From Harmothoe impar (taxonomy: Eukaryota; Annelida; Polychaeta; Phyllodocida; Polynoidae): a DNA stretch of 64,000 nt. The notes beneath the pieces are model-generated. The model was not told the DNA's origin. It saw only the letters and a program-made list of their open reading frames with translations, and made no database searches. Below, piece after piece: positions 56,542-64,000 of this stretch. The position numbers were made by a program, and so were the translations under genes. Position 1 is the first letter of the stretch, and every line of letters begins with the position of its first letter. The stretch spans positions 24,196,442 through 24,260,441 of the forward strand of contig OX381704.1 of assembly GCA_947462335.1 (NCBI GenBank), written 5' to 3'.

Positions 56542-57375
56542 TATTGCATGCCACCACCGTGACGTCAGTTGACGGCATGTCATATTACACCCGACAGGTG
56601 ACGTATGGCGACATATAATGACCATAGTATAGCTATTATGACAATGCGGTAACTTGTAATCCCTTATACTGGTAACTATACCTATATACAGGTAAACTCC
56701 AGGTAAAAGGTACCTCATTACTGGCTACCCATAGAGCTATTTTAACACACCACCCACCACGACCACTGACACACGGTTATCTAAAAACAAGTCAGCGTCC
56801 GCCTACGCATATTCCCGCTCATATCGTGGGAGCCTTATGATCACTGATAAATAATTATGCCCGATAGCTGGATTCATTTTCCTTACCTTTGACCAGTTGT
56901 TGCATTTTAAAGCACACCCTTGCGGGTTCAGACAGGCATACAACAGCATTTAGAGCCTATGTCAAAACAAATAGAACTTAAAACTGATTAATGAGGGATT
57001 CTCCATAGGCTAATAAGGAGAGACGTGGGGTGCTAGAGGAGGAGGAGGCGATGGGGAAAAGCTGGGTTATTGACTATTGACAATTTTGAACTGAATTGGA
57101 AATGTCAGTGTCCGTCTCATGGTGAATCAACACTATCCCCATGTACGCTGGTATCTAACAGGTTGTCCTGTAAGTAGTGTTTACAGGTGAGGCCATATAC
57201 CTGCCCCCCCCCCCCCCCACACACTCTGAGCTGCTCGGGTGGTAATACTAGTGGACAAGCACAGAGGCTAATAATGCATCTCCCACCATTGTCCCGTGTC
57301 ACACAGTGCCTCCAATGGGACTTCTGTATGGCCATTCAACTGCGGTTAATTTTAGATGCAATCCAATTCTAATAT

Positions 57376-57380
<5 letters not shown>
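56542..57380. other. Non-coding, nothing recognised
   Basis: Apart from a C run near 57204-57220 I see no gene or repeat. Confidence 0.4.

Positions 57381-57381
<1 letters not shown>

Positions 57382-57443
<62 letters not shown>
57382..57443. repeat. (TA)n microsatellite
   Basis: About 30 uninterrupted TA dinucleotides, followed by imperfect ATAC/TATA units to about 57475. Confidence 0.95.
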
Positions 57444-57451
<8 letters not shown>

Positions 57452-57724
57452 TACATATACTATATATATATACGCTGCACATAGACATCACGATCCTCCC
57501 TAAGTCACGTGTAAATTTAGACCATATAAATGTGGGTTGAGATATACGGCACACGAGTTGTTACGTCCAGCATCAGCCCGACATACGTCATATCTTGGTC
57601 TTTGTTAGTGTAAATTACGAGGTACTCATTGGTTAACATCTGTTTATTTTCTTATAAATATATATATGTATGCACATACACTGATAGAACATGATGATGT
57701 CAAACAATTCATACCATAAATTCT

Positions 57725-57830
57725 CGCATTTAGGCCTCACCCTCGTATAAGCCGTACCTAGACTTGGGGCAAATCATATGAGTCTCGTACAAGCCGCAGC
57801 TTCTACGTGAAAATTTACAGTACTCTAGAT
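57725..57830. repeat. Dispersed repeat related to 490-625, opposite orientation
   Basis: CCTCGTATAAGCCG and CTCGTACAAGCCGCAGCTT are the reverse complement of the CGGCTTATACGCGAG motif near the window start. It ends in AAATTTACAGTA, the inverse of the TTTTACGGTAT ending there. Confidence 0.55.
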
Positions 57831-58269
57831 AACAGCTGTTCCCACTGCAGAATTTGGTCTCACTCCTAGGTATAGCAGGCATCTATCTTACCCATCTCTT
57901 ACATCAGCCTGTTATATAACCTACACTGGCCTCCTGCACCTCTCCCTTTCTAAGTGTCCTGGTGACCACAGACGCTCTAGGTGTCAGGTTCCACATCCCA
58001 ATTGGGGAGCTGTCTCATATGCGTCCGAATGGTCTATGGATTTTCAAGACTGCTGCGATCAAGCATTTTGAAGACAGTTTTTCAAAAGTTATTTTTGCAG
58101 TTGTGGAGTGGACAATTGCAGAATGTAGAGAAGGGAAGAATGAGTATAAGCATGGCCTAGAATGTAGTCATTGACTAAATATAATCAGTACCCTATCATA
58201 AAACAGAATAGATAATAGATACCCCACTAGTAACTGAGTGTATATCAACTTAACCCACGGTGAAGGGTA

Positions 58270-58700
58270 AGACAAGGCATTTCACACCAGGACTGCATTC
58301 ATACATCATGACGACCAAGGGCATGATGCATTAATGCATTACGCTCTCCTTAAAGGGTTCATATGGGCTAGCTCTCTGTGGATGGAACATCAATATACCT
58401 TCATTTTGCGATTTCCAAGTTTGTTTGTTTTTTGTTCTTTTCTTTTTGCATCCACTGGGAAATCTTGACACTGCATCATGCCGACCCTGGGAGTAGGAGT
58501 GTATCAGTTTTGCAGTCTGGGAATGATGCATGGATACAGCACAGTGTTTTCTTTATGAATCTGATCTACACTTGGATAGTTGACTGCTAGTACAGTTAGC
58601 AGGATTGATACACTTAGCAGTTGTACATCCCCCCCCTTGTGACAGATCTGCATGCATCGTGACAACAAAAGGTAATGTATTAAAGCGCTATGCTGCCCTT
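58270..58700. repeat. Cluster of dispersed ATGCATCATG repeats
   Basis: Three or more fragments (GCATTCATACATCATGACGA near 58295, CATCATGCCGACC near 58475, GATGCATGGATACAGC near 58525, CATGCATCGTGACAAC near 58651) belong to the same family as 55500-55690 and 60530-60720. Confidence 0.55.
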
Positions 58701-59189
58701 AAAGACTTTTAATTCAAACACCTTTAGTGCAACCTCAACTTCACAAAGGTTTTCTTAAGCTATGCACAGGTACACTTGCCTTATGTGAACTCATCTCACC
58801 TCATAATCTGCACAGCGGGGTAATGTGTTTTTATACGGTAATAGTTTATGACCCTATCTTAGACTTAATATAACATTCATTCAATCCTTAATTCTAACAT
58901 GCTTACATATCCAAAAAAAAGACCAAAAAAAAAGTTGGTCAACGGATTTCGCACACCTTATTTTCGGAAAAGGATATAGCTAATGGATTTCGCTCGCCTC
59001 ATTTTTTTTCAATTCTTTTTTTCTTCTAGTAATTCCCCTAGATCAACCAATAATATTTATGTTAGGGGTCAACCAAGAACTTTTGTCGGAGGCTGGGTAA
59101 AAAAAAGATAAATTGTCCCTAGCTCCATTTTTCCACCTACAAAATTATTTTTAAAAAAGAAGAAATTCGGTAGCTCGGACCATTTTCTG

Positions 59190-60060
59190 AAAAGTGAAAT
59201 CCAATAGACCAGTTAGCAGTGGTTGGCTGACATTGAGACACCTGTTAAACACTGTTTACCACATTGACGTTTGTCCTACCTGTGTAAGGACCCCTGTTCC
59301 ACTCTGCCCTCGCTACGACGCACTCTGTGTCTCCTCTCCAAATCATCCACTCTGGGGGCCCGCTCACCTGGCCCCACTCTGGGGGCCCGCTCACCTGGCC
59401 CCACTCTGGGGGCCCGCTTACTTGGTCCCCCTCTAGGGGCCCTCTCAAAGGTGCCGCGCTCGCCCTGACCCCATCTGGGGGCCCGCTCAGTGGGGGTCCG
59501 CTCTATTGGCCCCATTCTGGGGGCCCACTCACCTGGGGGTGTGAGAGTGCCCGTAGGTGGCCCCCAGGGGGAGAAGGGGGCGGGGCGCTCCCAGGGCCGG
59601 GGTGCCCAGTGGGGGGCGGCGGGGGGCGGGGGGCGTCTGGGCCGGCGGCGTGCCTGGTGCCACTCCCTGCTCCTGGTGGTGCCTGCTGTAGGGGTAGAGG
59701 GGTCGTGGTGCCTGCTGTACATGCTGTACCTCTCCACCCTGCTACAGATGCTGTACTAGGTGTGGGGTCACAGCTCAACGCTGCAGTAACCCCCTCCTCA
59801 CAACCACCAGCATCAACAGCCAACAACACCAGCAGCCACACACCGAGTAGGGCTCCCTGCCGACATGAAGCACCGTCATACTACAACCACCACCCAGGGG
59901 CCTCCTCCTGTGTCCTCTTCCTCCTGCCGCTACAGGTGGCTGCAGCTCACACAGCCCACCCCGGGTACAGCACAGGGCACCTGGAGGATGCTCAGGTCAC
60001 CTGGGGTTAGTCCAAGGTGGGGGAGGGGGCGGGGTTAATCTCTGGGAGTAGTCCTGGTAG
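59190..60060. other. GC-rich block with 27-bp minisatellite; coding status unclear
   Basis: A CTGGGGGCCCGCTCACCTGG unit is repeated about every 27 bp at 59343-59430, with weaker copies to 59535. The minus strand has an open frame to 59276 with GPGERAPRV-type repeats, ending at a possible splice donor (CAG/GTAGGA). The plus strand is also open. Such repeats open several frames by themselves, so I do not call a gene. The block could be a low-complexity exon or a CpG-rich promoter region. Confidence 0.35.
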
Positions 60061-60261
60061 TAATAGTATAGAGGTAGGAGAAGTAGTAGTGCTGGTGTGT
60101 GAGTCTAATGTCTATAGACTAGTACTGTGAGCTGCTCAGTGTTGGTGGTGGTGGTGTATAGAGGGAGCTGCTCCTGTAGTGGTGTAGTGGCTGTATACAG
60201 GTAGTAGTAGTCGTCATACAGGTGTCAACCTGCTGCAGAGTTCAACCACCTGAGTGCCTCG

Positions 60262-60335
60262 TCTACAGGTCATCACCTACCGTGTGTGAGTGTGTGTGAG
60301 TGTGTGCGAGTATGTGTGTGAGTGTGTATGTGACC
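60262..60335. repeat. Imperfect (GT)n-rich tract
   Basis: GTGTGTGAGTGTGTGTGAGT-type sequence, an imperfect GT microsatellite. Confidence 0.7.
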
Positions 60336-60529
60336 AATGTGCGGCGGGAAAATGACAGGTAGACGCAGTGGTGTATGTGCTTGTGTGGTACGCGTGCTGG
60401 TTACTATGACGATAACCGGCCCCTCCACCACTACCGCCGCCATCACCGCGTCCCTTTACCTAACATGGTTACCATGACAACCAATCTATATGCCCACTTT
60501 ACACCCAACGTCCCCGCAGTCAGCACACT

Positions 60530-60720
60530 TATTAACCCTTTAAGGGCCACATGCTGCTTTAATGTGCCATGCCCTTTGTCGGAATGATGCATGCATGATG
60601 GTGAGTAACTCTGCAGTGCTACCTTCATGCATCATGGGGGACACCCTGTAGTGTCGGCATGATACACCCATGCAGTGCCGGGGAGTTGATGCACCATGCC
60701 GACAAATGTCGAGCTGGAAA
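60530..60720. repeat. Dispersed ATGCATCATG repeat
   Basis: GTGCCATGCCCTTTGTCGGA, GATGCATGCATGATG and CTTCATGCATCATGGGG segments form several small imperfect palindromes, as at 58270-58700 and 55500-55690. Confidence 0.55.
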
Positions 60721-62299
60721 TTGTTTATTCTTAATTAGCTGTATACTTTGAATTCTAGGCTAAATTCTAGGAAATGTGATTTGATAAATCGGCCCAATAT
60801 GTAGAAGCATGGCCATGGTGAACATTATGGTTCATGTCTAACAAGCCCTTCATCATCGGACGTATTCATATATAACCTGCCATCGTTAAAGGGTTAAATT
60901 ACTTGTTAATGCGTGGGTAGGCAGAGCGTGTGTGTTCGTGGGGGGGGGGGGGGCAGTGTGATACACCTATAAGAGAAGTGACAAGCGCAGAGTCAGTCTG
61001 AAATACCGGTACTATATAACAGTTTCCATATAACAATTTCAATTCATACAGTACCGGAGGCTTTGGACAGGTTGACTACGGGTAAGCCGATTTATGAAAC
61101 AAAGGGGACTTGATTTAACGTGGAGTCTTGTCTCCCGGGCTCAGGGGCATGGTAAGCTGTTTCAAAGTAGCGGGGACTGAGGGGTATATTGACCCTTTTT
61201 GACCCCTTTTTATTTGACCTTTTTGGTTTGACCTTTTTTGGTTGGTCAAAAGTGGGGGGGAACATGTCCCCCCGTTCCCCCGGTTGCCACGGCTTTGCGG
61301 GCTGTACCTTAAAGCCTATCATGGTGTCACAGTACAAATTCGCCCCCAGAATGTTGTACTCGTAAATAGTGCCAATGAAAAACTTCACTACTGTGCATAT
61401 AATAAGTGGTAGGAGGCCTTAAATGTGTCGCAGAATCATAATCTGTGGCCCAAATTGTTCCCAAAGGCCTTGGTAAAAAGATTATAAAAAGCTAGTTGTT
61501 GCCATGGTAACCCTGGGTGGTGCTTGGAGGGGTCAAAGGTCAATGTCAAAGGTCCCTGGGGGACCTGTAAAATTTCTCCAGTTTGGGTAAGTCAGTTTCC
61601 ATGGCAACTAGCGCAAAATCGGACCACACTTAGTCTTTTTTATGCAGGATGCAAATAAAAAAATCTGATATGTGTTAAGCTTTAATTCAAGGGGGCATTC
61701 ATTACTGCGCACTCAAAAGAACCCAATCTTTTGCCCGTCTGAAGGAGAAAAATAGGGTCAGAACCAGAATTTTTTTTCAGCAAATTCTTTTAATAAAAAA
61801 AGTGAATTTGGTAGTAAAATCGTCAAAAAATGTAATGAATTTTCTCAAAAATCAAAAACAATATCTTAAAAATATTAGGGTCGGTCCTAATTACGTAGGG
61901 TCAGTCGGGATACCGGGACACAACTTTTTTTTAGGCCTAAGCCGCCATACACTCATAGGCCTCATTAATAGCCGTGAGTGGCCCACAGGGGTGTCCTGGA
62001 TAGAAAATGCAATTGGACAAAAACATGTACCACATAGGACTTTCCGACATTACTCCCTTTCCGCATTCCATAGTTGTCTCTCACTTTAAATACCATTCTT
62101 TCCGTGACGGCAATATTTCCCTGGTCCATGTGCAGCCTTTGTCCATGCTAGCATACATTGTTATTTGTACCTGCCCCGCGATACTTGCCAACCCCGTGAC
62201 CCTTAACGAAAGGCACAGTGCTTTAATGTTCTTTGTCGTCATGATCCGTGGATATACTTACTACGTTACATAATAAATAAATGAAGACAACAATATAAT
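60721..62299. other. Non-coding, nothing firmly recognised
   Basis: A G run is at 60937-60952. An open frame on the minus strand (61092-61388) resembles no family I know and may be chance. An AGGGTCGGTCC..GGGTCAGTCGGG stretch (61875-61920) may be part of another old repeat. Confidence 0.4.
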
Positions 62300-62425
62300 T
62301 AATAGGCGCTTATATGCATCATGCTGAATATGATACACTCTCGATGCATGAATATAGAAGTGGCGAGTTCCAGAACTTACGACTTGCCAGGCTGCATTCA
62401 TGCATCTTGATGACTAATGTATATT
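62300..62425. repeat. Dispersed ATGCATCATG repeat
   Basis: ATGCATCATGCTGA, CGATGCATGAATATAGAAG and GCTGCATTCATGCATCTTGA are arranged as in the other copies. Confidence 0.55.
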
Positions 62426-63459
62426 GCACTATGCAGTTTTTAAATAGGTAGAGGAGCGGTCGGCTTAGCTGCGTGAGCTATGTAAAGCAGATCACCAGTT
62501 GGGGGGGGGGGGGGGGTCTTATCCCCTATAGTTAAACCTCAGGATAAGCTCCGTACTGTACCAGTCTATGGGTCTCTACAGATTGATACTACAGAAAATG
62601 TTACCTAACAACCTGGGTTTTCTCTAAAAGTTTTAAAACATTTTCTCACTGGGACTCTACAAATTACAGGGGTGATCCTTAAGACTTCAATGATCCGGAA
62701 ATCCAGAAAATAAATCAGGAAGAATCCTATTCAGGAAGAAAGATCCAGCCATTAAATTAACATCTTGCGTTGTTTTGATGATAAAAAAAACAAAAAACAT
62801 ACGAAACTACTCCTATCTCGATCAGAAGGTGTTCTCACGGTTATACGAGAATAATATATATTGCAACAAGAACATGTGGGAGTAACGCCTGACTTCGGTG
62901 ATAGGTTATCATCCCACATCTCTAAAGATTTATCATTTACCTTTTTGTGGGTAGCGAGGCCTAAATAACATACACGCATACATGTGTATATCGGTTGTGT
63001 AAATATACACAAATAGGCCTGCACACAGGTGTAATTCTGATTCACTTGTTTCCGGAGAGCATGATCTAAACATTATTATAATTTATAGAAGTAAGAATCC
63101 AACCTCCCCCGTACTTCTGAACTTGTAAGCCCTATATCTTAGGATGATCTCTACTGTGTACCTATAGGGTATAAAACATACCTTTAACTACGGGGTATGC
63201 TGTTTTTTCTTCATGTGATGGATTGATGCAGTGTTAGAGGGAACAAAAAGATGAGGCCCCACCCCCCACCACTGGGTGAAGAGCTATGTCTCCAAAACAG
63301 GCCAAGCTGAACTGCCGTGCCTGAACTATAAGACCAATCAGACCATATCGGGACAGCTTCCATACTTGTACACGTTTATATGGGCCTGCACCACTAAATT
63401 CCACATGATGACATGAACATTTCTTTTTTTGGAAATACAAGATTGACTATGCTTAACTA
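62426..63459. other. Non-coding, nothing recognised
   Basis: A G run is at 62501-62516. No gene or clear repeat is visible. Confidence 0.4.
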
Positions 63460-63720
63460 TAGGAAGGGCCTTATTCAATGCCCCCCCCCCCCCATTGAAT
63501 ACCATGTGGCTGTATTCAATGGGCAGTTTTTTCTTCATTAAATGGCTTCCCATCAAAAATTAAATTCAAATGTCAACTACATTGATACCTCTCTACCATA
63601 TTTCACTCGTGGGGGCTGGGGCATATCCAACTCAGTATGTGGCTTTGTGGGATAAGGCCCCAGCCCCCACTCGTGAAATACGGCAGAGACGGTATCAATG
63701 GGCGTTGGCATTTGTCTATT
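63460..63720. repeat. Dispersed repeat with internal inversion, shared with 35850-36010
   Basis: The order TTCATTAAATGGCTTCC, CAACTACATTGATACC, TTTCACTCGTGGGGGCTGGG matches 35900-36000. A second part (GGCCCCAGCCCCCACTCGTG..CGGTATCAATG) is its inverse, so this copy is a foldback arrangement. Confidence 0.65.
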
Positions 63721-64000
63721 TTTTAAATTCGACATGAAAAGCCTCACCCCTCCTCTTCCAGAGCCTCACGTTTATACTTCCATTATTGAGACGTAACAAG
63801 GGACAACTGGTACGGAAGGATCCAACAGACGCTCTGGTGATATGTTGGCTCTGTCCTCGTGGGTAGCTGGTACTCACACAGCCAGTGGGTAGTGTTGGGG
63901 ACATGGTACCAGCCGAAATCGGAAACAGTACGTCATCAGAGTCAATAATTATATCCTTGTCCATTCACCAGTTTTAATAAAGAGTGGAATGGACTGTAGA

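Noticed and set aside
57962..58174. 70-codon frame on the plus strand as an exon
   Set aside because: The composition is protein-like, but I found no family resemblance or convincing flanking splice sites.
61092..61388. 98-codon frame as a small gene
   Set aside because: No recognisable domain, no intron signals examined gave support, and it overlaps no conserved feature.

Overview
This is a window of invertebrate nuclear DNA, probably from a marine animal. The evidence is: intron-rich genes with GT..AG junctions, AATAAA polyadenylation signals, a fused Nit-Fhit gene (known from flies and nematodes; vertebrates have two separate genes), and many MITEs, foldback elements and retroelements. 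I cannot place it below the level of a non-vertebrate metazoan. A 200-N assembly gap lies at 51314-51513.

The left half carries six conserved host genes in strictly alternating orientation. FAAH-like (-; its 3' end appears to lie beyond the left edge) is head-to-head with an FBXL12-like F-box/LRR gene (+). That gene is tail-to-tail with EXOG (-), which is head-to-head with NitFhit (+). NitFhit is tail-to-tail with TPRKB (-), which is head-to-head with ALG10 (+), with only 214 bp between the two start codons. I rebuilt exon structures by hand. Splice phases close exactly for NitFhit (499 aa), TPRKB (176 aa), ALG10 (479 aa) and FBXL12-like (321 aa). EXOG is a single exon of 351 aa.

Intron 1 of TPRKB is 12.3 kb long because it holds an ISL2EU-type DNA transposon. 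This has two convergent genes: a three-coding-exon THAP-DDE transposase (531 aa, intact) and a SAP-SWIM-YqaJ nuclease-PHD protein (768 codons with one in-frame TAG). The intron of the YqaJ gene contains a 3.4-kb, 41-bp-period array that switches orientation. About ten times the array carries a segment identical to the LTR/tRNA-His primer-site junction of the Gypsy element further right.

From 38613 to 51305 there is a full-length, apparently very young Ty3/Gypsy-class LTR retrotransposon on the minus strand. Its two 439-bp LTRs look identical and are flanked by a CATG target duplication. It has a tRNA-His primer site, a long gag, pol in the -1 frame with a canonical slippery heptamer directly before the gag stop, and a third ORF of 1135 codons that is not env-like. 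That ORF is the strongest candidate for something undescribed here.

To the right of the gap is a 5'-truncated, frameshifted non-LTR retrotransposon, then about 10 kb of repeat-rich DNA with no recognisable gene. Other mobile DNA includes a 1.33-kb TIR element with a 9-bp target duplication filled with AGTCC..GGACT palindromes (700-2031), a family of G-tract MITEs with TTA/TAA duplications, and several other MITE types.
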